Positions 53,577-64,000 of a stretch of 64,000 nt of DNA are shown here, piece by piece. How positions within the stretch are numbered: position 1 is the stretch's first letter; each line of letters opens with the position of its first letter. The notes below the pieces were generated by a model. That model did not search any database, was not told the DNA's origin, and was given only the letters and a program-made list of their open reading frames with translations. Source of the DNA: an uncultured Bacteroides sp. (GTDB lineage: Bacteria > Bacteroidota > Bacteroidia > Bacteroidales > Bacteroidaceae); assembly GCA_944322345.1 (NCBI GenBank), contig CALUOO010000005.1, positions 62,001 to 126,000 of the forward strand. Reading direction: 5' to 3'. The position numbers and the translations under genes are program-made.

Positions 53577-54323
53577 ATGAAACTAATGAAATCTATTCTG
53601 TCGGCCATAATGGTTGTGGCGTTGAGCCTATCTGTTACTTCATGTTTGGATGATGAAAGCAATGCAGCGTGGGGAAGTGAATTTGTGAAAGTAAATACAG
53701 AAAATGTTCCCATAACTTTTACAAATTCATCAGGAGTGGAACTTATTCCTTCAAGTTCTATCCTTTCAGTAGATTCAGAATGTGATATGGCTATTGTTAA
53801 TTATCAATATAATAAGGATAAAGCGAATGAGAATCCCTTGAATATTGTTATGATTAGTGAGCCATATTATTTCCCGTTAAGTAATATTGAGAATTTGTCC
53901 GTTGCTGAAGAAGCTAATGCTTCTATTATGACATTGTCTCCAGAATACTATGATGGAGTATATTATACTGGTCAATTCTTTGACAGAAAAACTTTAATAT
54001 TACCAATTCAGTATAAATATAAAGAATATAGTTCTTCAACTGAACAAAAGAATGAAATGAATGCACACTCTTTTGTATTGGTCTATGATCCGGATAATTG
54101 CATAAGTGGAGGCACTTTGAATCTAGAATTAAGACATGTTATAGATGAATCATATGATGATATTGAACGCACTTCAGATGCAATGAATTTTTTTGCATTT
54201 GATATCTCTGCTGCTTTAAATGGTTCAACGATTACTAAGGTAAGTATTTCGGCCAATGAAAATGCTTCAAGTGATGATTTAGGCGTAACAAAGAGATATG
54301 ATTATGACTATAACTTTAATTGA
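53577..54323 (+). CDS. NigD-like lipoprotein
   Basis: 248 residues. The N-terminus SILSAIMVVALSLSVTSCLDD is a lipoprotein signal with Cys at the lipobox (TSC). Two beta-rich parts follow, with a C-terminal stretch LNLELRHVIDE then FFAFDISAALNG, as in NigD-type lipoproteins of Bacteroides. Such proteins are surface or outer-membrane-linked; function unknown. It lies 6 bases before the YIP1-like gene and may be in an operon with it, smpB and metH. Confidence 0.72.
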   Translation: MKLMKSILSAIMVVALSLSVTSCLDDESNAAWGSEFVKVNTENVPITFTNSSGVELIPSSSILSVDSECDMAIVNYQYNKDKANENPLNIVMISEPYYFPLSNIENLSVAEEANASIMTLSPEYYDGVYYTGQFFDRKTLILPIQYKYKEYSSSTEQKNEMNAHSFVLVYDPDNCISGGTLNLELRHVIDESYDDIERTSDAMNFFAFDISAALNGSTITKVSISANENASSDDLGVTKRYDYDYNFN

Positions 54324-54329
54324 TTTGAT

Positions 54330-54905
54330 TTGAATTACAAAGAATTATTTAGTATTGCTATACGATTGATTTCCTCTCCGGCTAAGGCTTGGGAGGAAAT
54401 TTCTGTGGAAAAGGATAGGCGAAAAGTGTATATGGCTTTCGTCTATCCTATGATTGGTTTGTGCGGGTTATCAGTCTTTTTGGGTTCTTTGTTGACTAAT
54501 GGTTGGGGAGGTCCCCAGAGTTTTCAAATTGCTATGACTAATTGCTGTGCTGTTGCTGTGTCTTTGTTTGGTGGCTATTTTTTTGCATCATATCTTATTA
54601 ACGAGATGGGATGTCGTATGTTTGGATTACAATCTGATTTGGCTTTATCTCAGCAGTTTGCAGGATATGCTCTTGTCGTTCCTTTTCTGCTTCAAATGGT
54701 TACTGGTTTAATGCCTGATTTTAAAATAATCGCTTGGCTATTACAGTTTTATATTGTCTATGTAATATGGGAAGGAACTTCTGTGTTGATGAAAGTGGAT
54801 GAACGGAAACGGTTACAGTATACTCTATTTTCTGCAATTTTATTATTGGTATGTCCTACAAGTATACATATAATATTCAATAAGCTAACTGCAATTTTAA
54901 ATTGA
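54330..54905 (+). CDS. YIP1-like membrane protein, TTG start
   Basis: 191 residues, with about five hydrophobic helices. The start is TTG at 54330 (MNYKELFSIAIRLISSPAKA), right after the lipoprotein gene; no nearby ATG gives this family-like beginning. The N-terminal motif LISSPAKAWEEIS and membrane pattern fit YIP1-type proteins of unknown function. The gap to smpB is 55 bases. Confidence 0.78.
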   Translation: MNYKELFSIAIRLISSPAKAWEEISVEKDRRKVYMAFVYPMIGLCGLSVFLGSLLTNGWGGPQSFQIAMTNCCAVAVSLFGGYFFASYLINEMGCRMFGLQSDLALSQQFAGYALVVPFLLQMVTGLMPDFKIIAWLLQFYIVYVIWEGTSVLMKVDERKRLQYTLFSAILLLVCPTSIHIIFNKLTAILN

Positions 54906-54960
54906 GAATTAGGGATTTATCCCTTTAGAATAATATTTGCTTCATAGTAATTATAGTAAA

Positions 54961-55413
54961 ATGAAACAACCTCCTGTAAATATTAAAAATAAACGTGCTA
55001 CGTTTGATTATGAACTGATAGATACTTATACTGCAGGCATTGTGCTGACTGGTACCGAAATAAAGTCTATTCGTCAGAATAGAGCTAGTTTGGTAGATAC
55101 TTTTTGCTACTTTGTAAATGGCGAACTATGGGTAAAAAATATGCATATTGCGGAATATTTCTATGGCTCGTACAATAATCATGCGGCACGTCGAGATCGT
55201 AAACTTTTACTAAACAAGAAAGAGTTAGACAAATTGCAGAGAGGAACGAAAGATCCAGGTTTTACTATTGTGCCCGTACGTTTGTTTATTAACGAAAAGG
55301 GGCTGGCGAAACTTGTGGTAGCTTTAGCAAAAGGAAAAAAGGAATTTGATAAGCGTGAATCGTTGAAAGAAAAAGATGATCGCAGGGAGATGGCAAGAAT
55401 GTTTAAAAGATGA
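54961..55413 (+). CDS. smpB: SsrA-binding protein SmpB
   Basis: 150 residues from the ATG at 54961. Features: the OB-fold start [32 protein letters not shown] (in parts), [13 protein letters not shown], and the C-terminal basic tail KREKDDR-like ([18 protein letters not shown]) that enters the decoding centre. It binds tmRNA in trans-translation. The start at 54937 in frame is possible but less standard. metH begins inside its stop codon (ATGA, 55410). Confidence 0.96.
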   Translation: MKQPPVNIKNKRATFDYELIDTYTAGIVLTGTEIKSIRQNRASLVDTFCYFVNGELWVKNMHIAEYFYGSYNNHAARRDRKLLLNKKELDKLQRGTKDPGFTIVPVRLFINEKGLAKLVVALAKGKKEFDKRESLKEKDDRREMARMFKR

Positions 55414-58160
55414 GAATGAAAAATACTATTTCACAACTTGTGCTAGAGCGTATCCTAATTTTGGATGGAGCAATGGGCACAATGATTCAGCAATATAATT
55501 TAACCGAAAAGGATTTTCGTGGAGAGCGTTTTATGGACATTCCTGGACAGTTAAAGGGAAATAACGATTTGTTGTGCTTAACACGTCCTGATGTGATTCA
55601 GGATATTCACCGTAAGTATTTGGAAGCAGGAGCTGATATTATAGAAACCAATACGTTTAGTTCTACTGCTATTTCAATGGCAGATTATCACGTTGAGGAT
55701 TATGTTCGTGAAATTAATTTGGCTGCTGCCCGAATAGCTCGTCAGCTTGCTGATGAATATACAGCGAAGAACCCTTCCAAGCCTCGTTTTGTCGCCGGTT
55801 CAGTAGGACCTACTAATAAGACTTGTTCTATGAGCCCAGATGTTAATAACCCTGCTTTTAGAACATTGACGTATGATGCGCTTTCATTAGCTTATCAGCA
55901 ACAGATGGAGGCTTTGCTTGAGGGAGGGGTAGATGCTCTTCTGATAGAGACTATCTTTGATACCTTGAATGCTAAAGCTGCTCTTTTTGCAGCAGAAGAG
56001 GCGATGAAGACTGCTGGGAGGAGAGTTCCACTAATGCTTTCGGTTACAATATCAGACATAGGAGGACGGACATTGTCAGGACAGACATTAGAGGCTTTTC
56101 TTGCATCCATACAGCATGCAGATGTCTTTTCTGTGGGATTGAATTGTTCATTTGGGGCTCGTCAGCTTAAACCATTCTTACAGCAATTAGCAACACGTGC
56201 TCCTTATTATATCAGCGCTTATCCAAATGCAGGATTACCTAATAGTCTTGGACAATACGATCAGACACCTGAAGATATGGCCCGCGAAGTGAGAGAGTAT
56301 GTTCATGAAGGTCTTGTAAATATTATCGGAGGATGTTGTGGTACGACTGATGCCTATATTGCTTGTTATCAACAATTGGTTAAGGGGGCCGTTCCTCATC
56401 TTCCTGTAATGAAACCAGATTGTATGTGGCTTTCTGGATTGGAATTATTGGAGGTGAAACCCGAGAATAATTTTGTAACTATAGGAGAACGATGTAATGT
56501 CGCAGGGTCACGTAAGTTCCTTCGTTTGATTAATGAGAAGAAATATGATGAAGCGCTTTCTATTGCTCGTCAGCAAGTGGAGGATGGTGCTTTATTAATT
56601 GATGTAAACATGGATGATGGTTTGTTGGACACGAAGATGGAAATGATAAACTTCTTGAATTTGATTATGTCTGAACCGGACATAGCTCGTGTTCCAATAA
56701 TGATTGATTCGTCCAAATGGGAAGTAATAGAGTCTGGTCTGAAGTGCTTGCAGGGTAAATCTGTAGTTAATTCTATCTCTTTGAAAGAAGGAGAGGAACT
56801 GTTTTTACAACATGCGAGGATGATTAAGCGTTATGGAGCAGCAGTAGTAGTAATGGCGTTTGATGAGAAAGGGCAAGCGGATACTGCAGCTCGAAAAATA
56901 GAGGTATGTGAGCGTGCTTATCATCTGTTGGTCGATAAAATTGGATTTAATCCTCATGATATTATTTTCGATCCAAATGTGTTGGCGGTAGCCACTGGTA
57001 TTGAAGAACATAATAATTATGCGGTAGATTTTATAGAGGCTACTGGATGGATTAGAAAAAATCTGCCTGGAGCACATGTTAGTGGAGGAGTGAGCAATCT
57101 CTCTTTTTCTTTCCGTGGTAATAATTATATTCGTGAGGCAATGCATGCTGTTTTCCTTTACTACGCTATTCAACAGGGTATGGATATGGGGATTGTTAAT
57201 CCTACTGTCTCTGTACTTTATAATGACATTCCGAAAGATATATTAGAGAAGGTAGAGGATGTTGTTCTTAACCGACGTAAGGATGCAGCCGAACGATTGG
57301 TAGAAGTAGCTGAACAGATGAAGTCTACTTCATTGTCTATTGAACATTCTGTTCATAAGCAGGAATCTTGGCGTGGATTGCCAGTTAAAGAGCGCTTGAA
57401 GTATGCTTTAATGAAAGGAAATAGTGACTATTTGGAAGAAGATTTGGCTGAAGCTTTACAACTTTATGAGAAAGCTGTAGATATTATCGAACAACCACTG
57501 ATGGATGGTATGAATGATGTAGGGGAACTTTTTGGGGCTGGAAAAATGTTCTTGCCACAAGTCGTGAAGACTGCTCGTACAATGAAAAAGGCTGTGGCTA
57601 TTCTTAAGCCTGTAATTGAATCGCAAATGATTGGTGGAGGGGCTTCGGCTGGAAAAGTATTATTGGCTACGGTGAAAGGAGATGTGCACGATATAGGGAA
57701 AAACATAGTTTCTGTTGTTATGGCCTGTAATGGATACGAAATTATTGATTTAGGAGTAATGGTTCCTGCTGAAACAATTATCAGGCGTGCTATAGAAGAG
57801 AAGGTGGATATGATTGGACTTAGTGGCCTGATAACTCCTTCTTTAGAAGAGATGGTTCATGTGGCTTCGGAGATGGAAAAAGCAGGCCTTGATATTCCTT
57901 TATTAATCGGAGGGGCTACTACATCAAAAATGCATACTGCCTTGAAAATTGCTCCTGTTTATCATGCTCCTGTGGTATATTTAAAGGATGCTTCCCAAAA
58001 TGCAGGAGTTGCAACAAGGTTGATGAATCCCATGCAGAAGAAACTGCTAGTAGACGAATTGGAAAATGAGTATAAGAATTTGTGTGAAAGAAATGTACAG
58101 TTATGTCGTGATACAGTTTCATTAGTGGAAGCACAAAATAAACGATTAAATTTATTTTGA
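55410..58160 (+). CDS. metH: Cobalamin-dependent methionine synthase without reactivation domain
   Basis: 916 residues. Domains in order: homocysteine-binding ([13 protein letters not shown]; zinc Cys in LNCSFGA and in [12 protein letters not shown]), pterin-binding ([15 protein letters not shown]), cobalamin cap, and cobalamin-binding with [11 protein letters not shown] (His lower ligand). E. coli MetH has about 1227 residues and ends with an AdoMet-dependent reactivation domain; here the chain stops shortly after the cobalamin domain. Reactivation needs a separate protein elsewhere. It overlaps smpB by 4 bases and shares its unit. I see no cobalamin or SAM riboswitch ahead of it, as it starts inside smpB. 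Confidence 0.95.
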   Translation: MRMKNTISQLVLERILILDGAMGTMIQQYNLTEKDFRGERFMDIPGQLKGNNDLLCLTRPDVIQDIHRKYLEAGADIIETNTFSSTAISMADYHVEDYVREINLAAARIARQLADEYTAKNPSKPRFVAGSVGPTNKTCSMSPDVNNPAFRTLTYDALSLAYQQQMEALLEGGVDALLIETIFDTLNAKAALFAAEEAMKTAGRRVPLMLSVTISDIGGRTLSGQTLEAFLASIQHADVFSVGLNCSFGARQLKPFLQQLATRAPYYISAYPNAGLPNSLGQYDQTPEDMAREVREYVHEGLVNIIGGCCGTTDAYIACYQQLVKGAVPHLPVMKPDCMWLSGLELLEVKPENNFVTIGERCNVAGSRKFLRLINEKKYDEALSIARQQVEDGALLIDVNMDDGLLDTKMEMINFLNLIMSEPDIARVPIMIDSSKWEVIESGLKCLQGKSVVNSISLKEGEELFLQHARMIKRYGAAVVVMAFDEKGQADTAARKIEVCERAYHLLVDKIGFNPHDIIFDPNVLAVATGIEEHNNYAVDFIEATGWIRKNLPGAHVSGGVSNLSFSFRGNNYIREAMHAVFLYYAIQQGMDMGIVNPTVSVLYNDIPKDILEKVEDVVLNRRKDAAERLVEVAEQMKSTSLSIEHSVHKQESWRGLPVKERLKYALMKGNSDYLEEDLAEALQLYEKAVDIIEQPLMDGMNDVGELFGAGKMFLPQVVKTARTMKKAVAILKPVIESQMIGGGASAGKVLLATVKGDVHDIGKNIVSVVMACNGYEIIDLGVMVPAETIIRRAIEEKVDMIGLSGLITPSLEEMVHVASEMEKAGLDIPLLIGGATTSKMHTALKIAPVYHAPVVYLKDASQNAGVATRLMNPMQKKLLVDELENEYKNLCERNVQLCRDTVSLVEAQNKRLNLF

Positions 58161-58606
58161 TTACTTTGTTCTATATTGTGATTTAAAGAATAATGTAGCA
58201 AAGTAACAATGCTGGGTAATAAATATATGTTGATATAAGGTGTATGTTTTATTTTTATGAATAAATTAATACGGTGATGGAATATTTGATAATATTCTGG
58301 TTAAAGGACTGAACTGAAAGTCTTTATTTGAGTCCAGTTATTTCTTAAGAGAAAACTATGTTATCGTATCTGAATGCATACAGTTTGATAATTGTAGGGT
58401 GATTATTGCAATAATTGATACAGATTTTTATTATATTTACAATGTGTGCTTATCTTGTTTATCTTCCGTATTTTAATATCTAGATTTTAGAAGTCTATGA
58501 TATATTTTGATATCGAACTTTTACTGTTTATTTTTATAAGTTGTATTAGTGAACATCCTCAGCATATATATGGTTACAGATGAGTTGGTAAGTTAGTAAT
58601 CTTAGC
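58161..58606. other. AT-rich gap without recognised gene
   Basis: 446 bases between metH and mltF (convergent). A weak 8-base inverted repeat (TTACTTTG at 58161 with CAAAGTAA at 58199) follows metH. No strong terminator, promoter or RNA gene was recognised. Confidence 0.6.
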
Positions 58607-60052
58607 TCATTCTTTTATCTTATCCTGATAAAGTTTGAATCGTGCCATTACTTCTCGAACAAAGCTATATGTCTCGTAACCACGAAAATATCCATTTTTA
58701 CATACAGGATCGGCAAAATATTCTTCATTGCTTTTGAGTTGAATGAACTTTTCTACATTATCTTTCCATATTAGCTTGTTCTTATTATATTTTTCGGCTA
58801 ATGCCATAGCATCATATATATGTCCTATGCCAGCATTGTAGGCAGCAAGAACAAAAAGTTGTCGTTCTTGTTTATCTTTGATCATGTTAAAACTATGTTC
58901 TATATTTGATAAATATTTAGTTGCAGCCTTAATGCTTTCTTCCGGATCTTGTTCCTTGCCTTTAGGGACTCCCATTGCTTGTGCAGTGGAAGGCATAAGT
59001 TGCATTAATCCTTTTGCTCCTGACCATGATACAACTTCTGGATCAAAGTTAGATTCGCTATAGGCAAGCGATGCAATAAGTCTCCAATCCCATTCGATGG
59101 TTTGGGAGTATTTTTTAAATAGATTATCGTATGGAGATAGTTTCCCCTCTTCTACAGAGAGAATCGGAACATGAATAATCATTTTACTTTGTTCGAAATA
59201 GCGTTTGCAACTAGCTTTATAAGCAGGTGAAGTTACATTGGCTTTGTACCATTGATTCGCTGCTGCAGCTAATTCTTTACATTCTTTTCGTACTGCCCAT
59301 GAAGATCGTTGATCAAAACTAATTGAAAGTTGAATGTCTAAATTGGGATAGTATGTTTGATTTAATTGTGCCAAGTCATAGTCCGCTACTGTATAAGAGA
59401 TTTTTCCTTGAGCTACTTGAGTAATAAGATCTTCATTTGTAACGTCGTCATTGTCGATTTTATGGATAAGTATTCCGCCTCCTAATTCGTTGTTTAGATT
59501 TTGTAATCGATTATAGTGTTTACCCGATTTGACATATACATCTTTACCTATAAGTTCTGTGACGTTTTTTATTGTTTTTCTCTTTCCTCTTTCGCGTTGT
59601 ACAATGACTTGATGAGTTATTGTTTCTTCTCCACAATATAAAAGGCTATCTTTCAATTTTCTTGTAATGGGTACATTATACGCAATAATATCTCCTTGCC
59701 CTGATAATAATTTGTGTACAAGATCGTCTATACTATTTGCTACTTTGATTTTAATATCTACCCCTAAACTGTTAGCAAATTGCTTGCTTATTTCATACTG
59801 AAATCCCATTTCTTGTCCTCTATACATAAAATAGGAAGTAGATCCATATAATGTTAAAACGACTAATTCGCCGCTATCTTTTATTTGGGAAAGATCATAT
59901 TCTTTTGAATGTTTATTGGGGTGTGTTTGGCAACTATATAGAGTATAAAACATAAAGAGACACAGTATAAACGTGAGTTTAATACTACAATTTATTCCTA
60001 CTTGGATTGCTATTGGAGTATATCTTCTTTGTATAGCTTTGATAATTAACAT
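58607..60052 (-). CDS. mltF: Membrane-bound lytic transglycosylase MltF
   Basis: 481 residues: a signal ending at a lipobox (FYTLYSC), a family 3 solute-binding domain (about 50-290; ELVVLTLYGSTSYFMYRGQE, LLSGQGDIIAYNVP), and a C-terminal lytic transglycosylase domain with YSESNFDPEVVSWSGAKGLM (catalytic Glu) and LMPSTAQAMGVP, FVLAAYNAGIGHIYDA. It cuts peptidoglycan and may sense muropeptides. A related protein without the lytic domain is at 34723. Confidence 0.93.
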   Translation of the reverse strand: MLIIKAIQRRYTPIAIQVGINCSIKLTFILCLFMFYTLYSCQTHPNKHSKEYDLSQIKDSGELVVLTLYGSTSYFMYRGQEMGFQYEISKQFANSLGVDIKIKVANSIDDLVHKLLSGQGDIIAYNVPITRKLKDSLLYCGEETITHQVIVQRERGKRKTIKNVTELIGKDVYVKSGKHYNRLQNLNNELGGGILIHKIDNDDVTNEDLITQVAQGKISYTVADYDLAQLNQTYYPNLDIQLSISFDQRSSWAVRKECKELAAAANQWYKANVTSPAYKASCKRYFEQSKMIIHVPILSVEEGKLSPYDNLFKKYSQTIEWDWRLIASLAYSESNFDPEVVSWSGAKGLMQLMPSTAQAMGVPKGKEQDPEESIKAATKYLSNIEHSFNMIKDKQERQLFVLAAYNAGIGHIYDAMALAEKYNKNKLIWKDNVEKFIQLKSNEEYFADPVCKNGYFRGYETYSFVREVMARFKLYQDKIKE

Positions 60053-60083
60053 CTCTTTATAGTAATATTTGAACTAAATAAAG

Positions 60084-60091
60084 TAATTTTG
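60084..60091 (+). promoter_or_regulatory. -7 element ahead of Dabb-dsbD
   Basis: TAATTTTG fits TAnnTTTG, about 63 bases before the Dabb gene; a TTTG lies only 12 bases upstream (60068-60071), so the match is partial. Confidence 0.4.
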
Positions 60092-60153
60092 CATTATTAA
60101 TGTAATAAGATACATTAGCAAATATAGAAATAATTTATTTAAATTGCAACGTA

Positions 60154-60453
60154 ATGGTAAAACACATTGTATTATTCAAACTAAAAAACGATATTCCTGA
60201 TGAAGAAAAGAATATCGTCATGAATAAATTTAAGGTGGCTATTGAAGCTCTTCCTACTAAAATTTCTGTGATTCGTAAGATTGAAGTTGGGTTAAATACT
60301 AATCCGGATGAAGCTTGGAATATTGTCCTTTATAGCGAATTTGATACGTTGGAAGATGTGAAACTTTACGCTTGTCATCCAGAGCATGTGGCAGCAGGAA
60401 AAATATTAGCGGATGTTAAAGAGAACCGTGCATGTGTAGATTATGAATTTTAA
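60154..60453 (+). CDS. Dabb-family (stress-responsive A/B barrel) protein
   Basis: 99 residues beginning MVKHIVLFKLKNDIPDEEKN, with the Dabb patterns KIEVGLNTNPDEAWNIVLYSEFDTLEDVKLYACHPEHV (in parts, with the conserved HPEHV). The family is a ferredoxin-like dimeric fold of unclear role. It lies 16 bases before dsbD and is probably co-transcribed. Confidence 0.9.
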   Translation: MVKHIVLFKLKNDIPDEEKNIVMNKFKVAIEALPTKISVIRKIEVGLNTNPDEAWNIVLYSEFDTLEDVKLYACHPEHVAAGKILADVKENRACVDYEF

Positions 60454-60469
60454 ATCTATTTAGTATAAA

Positions 60470-62521
60470 ATGAAAAGACTATTTTCTTTATTATTCCTAT
60501 GTCTGACAATAGGAATGCTGCAGGCACAAATTCAAGAGCCTGTAAAATTCAAGACTGAGTTGAAAAAAATATCTGATGTTGAAGCAGAAATAATTTTTAC
60601 TGCAAGCATAGATGAAGGATGGCATGTGTATTCGACTGATTTAGGTGATGGTGGCCCGATTTCTGCTACATTTAATGTAGATAATAAATCTGGTGTTGAA
60701 TTGGTCGGAAATTTAAAACCTGTGGGTAAGGAAGTTGCTGTTTTTGACAAGATGTTTGAAATGAATGTACGCTATTTTGAAAAAACAGCTCAATTCTCTC
60801 AGAAAATAAAGTTCACTGGTGGAGCGTATACTATTGAAGGTTATTTACAATTTGGAGCTTGTAATGATGAAAATTGCTTGCCGCCTACAGATGTTCCTTT
60901 TAAGTATTCTGGTGAAGTGACTGTTGCTGCAAAATCTTCAGAAAGTACAGAAGAAGTGAAAAAAAAAAGTGAGCCTGTAAGTGTTAGTTCTCCTGTAAAA
61001 CAAGAATTGAAGGATACTGCTACTGTGGTGGCTTCCGATACTATTGGTGGTGCCGATGCTTCTACAGATATAGTTGTTACTTCTGACTTGTGGAAACCAA
61101 TGATTGATGAATTACAGGCTCTTGGTGAAGAGGGACATCAGAAAGATGCTTCATGGCTTTATATTTTTATTACAGGTTTTGTTGGTGGTCTGTTGGCTCT
61201 GTTTACCCCCTGTGTATGGCCAATTATTCCAATGACTGTCAGCTTTTTTTTGAAACGCAGCAAAGATAAGAAAAAAGGTATTCGTGATGCATGGACATAT
61301 GGCGCTTCCATTGTAGTGATATATGTTATATTGGGAGTTGCTATTACATTGATTTTTGGAGCTAATGCTTTGAATGCTCTATCAACGAATGCTATTTTTA
61401 ATATTTTCTTTTTCTTGATGCTGGTAGTCTTTGCTGCCTCTTTCTTTGGCGCATTTGAAATCACATTGCCTTCTAAATGGAGTACAGCAGTAGATAGTAA
61501 AGCTGAGTCTACGACAGGACTTTTAAGCATCTTCTTGATGGCATTCACCTTGACTTTGGTGTCATTTTCTTGTACAGGTCCAATTATTGGATTCTTATTG
61601 GTAGAAGTTTCTACTACAGGTAGTGTTGTAGCTCCTACTATTGGTATGCTTGGTTTTGCCATAGCACTGGCGCTTCCGTTTACGTTATTTGCTTTATTCC
61701 CGTCTTGGCTTAAATCTATGCCGAAATCGGGAGGATGGATGAATGTTATAAAAGTAACGTTAGGATTTTTAGAATTGGCTTTTGCATTGAAGTTCTTGTC
61801 TGTTGCAGATTTGGCATATGGGTGGAGATTGTTAGATCGTGAAACATTCCTTGCTTTGTGGATTGTTATTTTTGCTTTGCTTGGTCTTTATTTGTTGGGT
61901 AAAATTAAGTTTCCTCATGACGATGATGATAATAAAGTAGGGGTAACCCGTTTCTTTTTAGCGTTGGCTTCGCTGGCTTTTGCTGTTTATATGATACCGG
62001 GATTATGGGGTGCACCTTTAAAAGCAGTCAGTGCTTTTGCGCCACCTATGTATACACAGGATTTTAATTTGTATGAAGATGAAGTACATCCTAAATTTAA
62101 AGACTATGAGTTAGGGATGGAGTATGCGCGTCAGCAAGGAAAGCCTGTTATGGTGGATTTTACTGGATATGGTTGTGTGAATTGTCGTAAAATGGAAGGA
62201 AAGGTATGGACAGACGCTAAAGTTAGAGATATAATTAACGATGACTATGTGCTGATTTCATTATACGTAGATGAAAAGGAGCCATTGCCAGAACCGGTGA
62301 AAATTGTGGAAAATGGAAAAGAACGGACATTACGTACTGTGGGGGATAAGTGGAGCTATTTACAACGAGTGAAATTTGGAGCAAATGCTCAGCCTTTTTA
62401 TGTTTTGTTAGATAATGAGGGGAAACCTTTGAATAAGTCATATGCTTATGATGAGGATATTGCCAAATATCTTGATTTTCTTAAGAAAGGGTTGGATAAT
62501 TATAAGAAAGGGGATAAGTAA
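60470..62521 (+). CDS. dsbD: Thiol:disulfide interchange protein DsbD
   Basis: 683 residues: a signal peptide (ending MLQAQ), an N-terminal immunoglobulin-like domain (about 20-150, with ACNDENCLPPTDV holding a Cys pair), a Ser/Thr-rich linker, a membrane domain of about eight helices with ALFTPCVWPIIPMTVS and VSFSCTGPIIG (the two membrane cysteines), and a C-terminal thioredoxin-like domain with YGCVNCRKME (CxxC). It carries reducing power from the cytoplasm to the periplasm. A terminator follows. Confidence 0.94.
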   Translation: MKRLFSLLFLCLTIGMLQAQIQEPVKFKTELKKISDVEAEIIFTASIDEGWHVYSTDLGDGGPISATFNVDNKSGVELVGNLKPVGKEVAVFDKMFEMNVRYFEKTAQFSQKIKFTGGAYTIEGYLQFGACNDENCLPPTDVPFKYSGEVTVAAKSSESTEEVKKKSEPVSVSSPVKQELKDTATVVASDTIGGADASTDIVVTSDLWKPMIDELQALGEEGHQKDASWLYIFITGFVGGLLALFTPCVWPIIPMTVSFFLKRSKDKKKGIRDAWTYGASIVVIYVILGVAITLIFGANALNALSTNAIFNIFFFLMLVVFAASFFGAFEITLPSKWSTAVDSKAESTTGLLSIFLMAFTLTLVSFSCTGPIIGFLLVEVSTTGSVVAPTIGMLGFAIALALPFTLFALFPSWLKSMPKSGGWMNVIKVTLGFLELAFALKFLSVADLAYGWRLLDRETFLALWIVIFALLGLYLLGKIKFPHDDDDNKVGVTRFFLALASLAFAVYMIPGLWGAPLKAVSAFAPPMYTQDFNLYEDEVHPKFKDYELGMEYARQQGKPVMVDFTGYGCVNCRKMEGKVWTDAKVRDIINDDYVLISLYVDEKEPLPEPVKIVENGKERTLRTVGDKWSYLQRVKFGANAQPFYVLLDNEGKPLNKSYAYDEDIAKYLDFLKKGLDNYKKGDK

Positions 62522-62552
62522 AACTCTTAATTGAGAGTGATAATAAATATTT

Positions 62553-62594
62553 GGCGGGCAAGCAGATGAAAAACCATCTATTTGCCCGCTTTTT
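62553..62594 (+). terminator. Terminator of dsbD
   Basis: GCGGGCAA (near 62554) pairs with TTGCCCGC (62582-62589), with an inner AGATG/CATCT pair, followed by TTTTT. Confidence 0.9.
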
Positions 62595-62816
62595 GATTTA
62601 AAAAACAAAAGGATGCTTTTTTCATTATATCCAATTGTTTTTATCATTTTATAGCGATGCTTTTTTTGAAACATGAATCAAGTGTGAATAATTGGTTTGA
62701 TTAGGATGTTGATGGAAATATTTTAAATAATAGGAGACGATTCTTAAAAAAAGGAAATTTGAAGAATGTCTTTTTATTTTGTACGGAGAGAAAGAGATAG
62801 ATTCTTCTTTTTTTTA

Positions 62817-62824
62817 TAATTTTG
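62817..62824 (+). promoter_or_regulatory. -7 element of pyrG
   Basis: TAATTTTG fits TAnnTTTG, giving a leader of roughly 95 bases. No -33 element at normal spacing. Between the dsbD terminator and this point nothing else is recognised. Confidence 0.5.
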
Positions 62825-62882
62825 CGCTTTTTAAGAGCTTATGAAGAATAGGAATGTGGATGCTCTGTTTTTAGTTGAATAG

Positions 62883-64000
<1,118 letters not shown>

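Noticed and set aside
55350-55410. Cobalamin or SAM riboswitch for metH
   Set aside because: metH starts inside the smpB stop codon, so there is no leader to hold one.

Overview
The window is a stretch of chromosome from a Bacteroides-type gut anaerobe. Reasons: the promoters have the Bacteroidetes form (TTG or TTTG, about 20 bases, then TAnnTTTG), ribosome binding sites are weak, the outer-membrane proteins are of Bacteroidetes families (Porin_10-like, NigD-like, YjbH, OmpA), and there are 2-oxoacid:ferredoxin oxidoreductases, a PPi-dependent phosphofructokinase and a galM / sugar MFS transporter / galK cluster. The species cannot be fixed from the sequence alone. Nearly all of the window is core chromosome; I see no insertion sequence, prophage, tRNA, rRNA or CRISPR array.

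Layout. 1-2780: end of an unknown protein, YjbH-like protein and OmpA protein, closed by a terminator. 2842-9423: ruvX, def, a TPR protein, thrS, then infC-rpmI-rplT and a terminator. 9522-9712: a probable 6S RNA with its own promoter, followed by an EFR1-type flavodoxin/ferredoxin. 10484-16890 (minus strand): iorA-iorB-paaK-xpt, mltG, and a 36-residue membrane peptide coupled to a DNA/RNA nuclease. 17114-23092: an RND efflux operon (adaptor, pump, TolC-like lipoprotein) with palindromes ahead of its promoter. 23121-23441: two intergenic repeat arrays. 23662-26112: a compact AT-rich accessory cassette of five genes (nuclease-like protein, 80-residue charged protein, 286-residue protein, 39-residue membrane peptide, 54-residue basic protein) with its own promoter and terminator. 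This is the best candidate for an undescribed system. 26208-37770: pfp, GH25 lysozyme, prmA, a low-complexity exported protein, a FadL-like outer-membrane protein, guanine deaminase, an oxidoreductase, a second repeat array, a solute-binding protein and a porin. 37800-41129: a 2-oxoacid oxidoreductase operon (TPR, ferredoxin, alpha, a 58-residue membrane protein, beta, gamma). 41407-45006: ravA-viaA-DUF456. 45022-52748: tkt-rpiB, the galactose operon galM-transporter-galK, and manA. 52930-58160: DMP19-like protein, NigD-like lipoprotein, YIP1-like membrane protein, smpB, metH. 58607-64000: mltF, a Dabb protein, dsbD and the start of pyrG.

How the genes work together. Several central-metabolism modules of an anaerobic saccharolytic cell are present: sugar uptake and entry (galM, transporter, galK, manA), pentose phosphate (tkt, rpiB), glycolysis with PPi (pfp), ferredoxin-linked 2-oxoacid chemistry (two separate oxidoreductase operons), and cell-wall turnover (mltG, mltF, GH25). 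A repeated structural theme is short intergenic arrays with a period of 22 bases made of small palindromes. Five such arrays of at least four unrelated sequence families are seen (23121, 23364, 34607, 41238, 52814). A second theme is tiny membrane proteins (36, 39 and 58 residues) placed just ahead of, or inside, operons; two of them share ATGA stop-start overlaps with the next gene.
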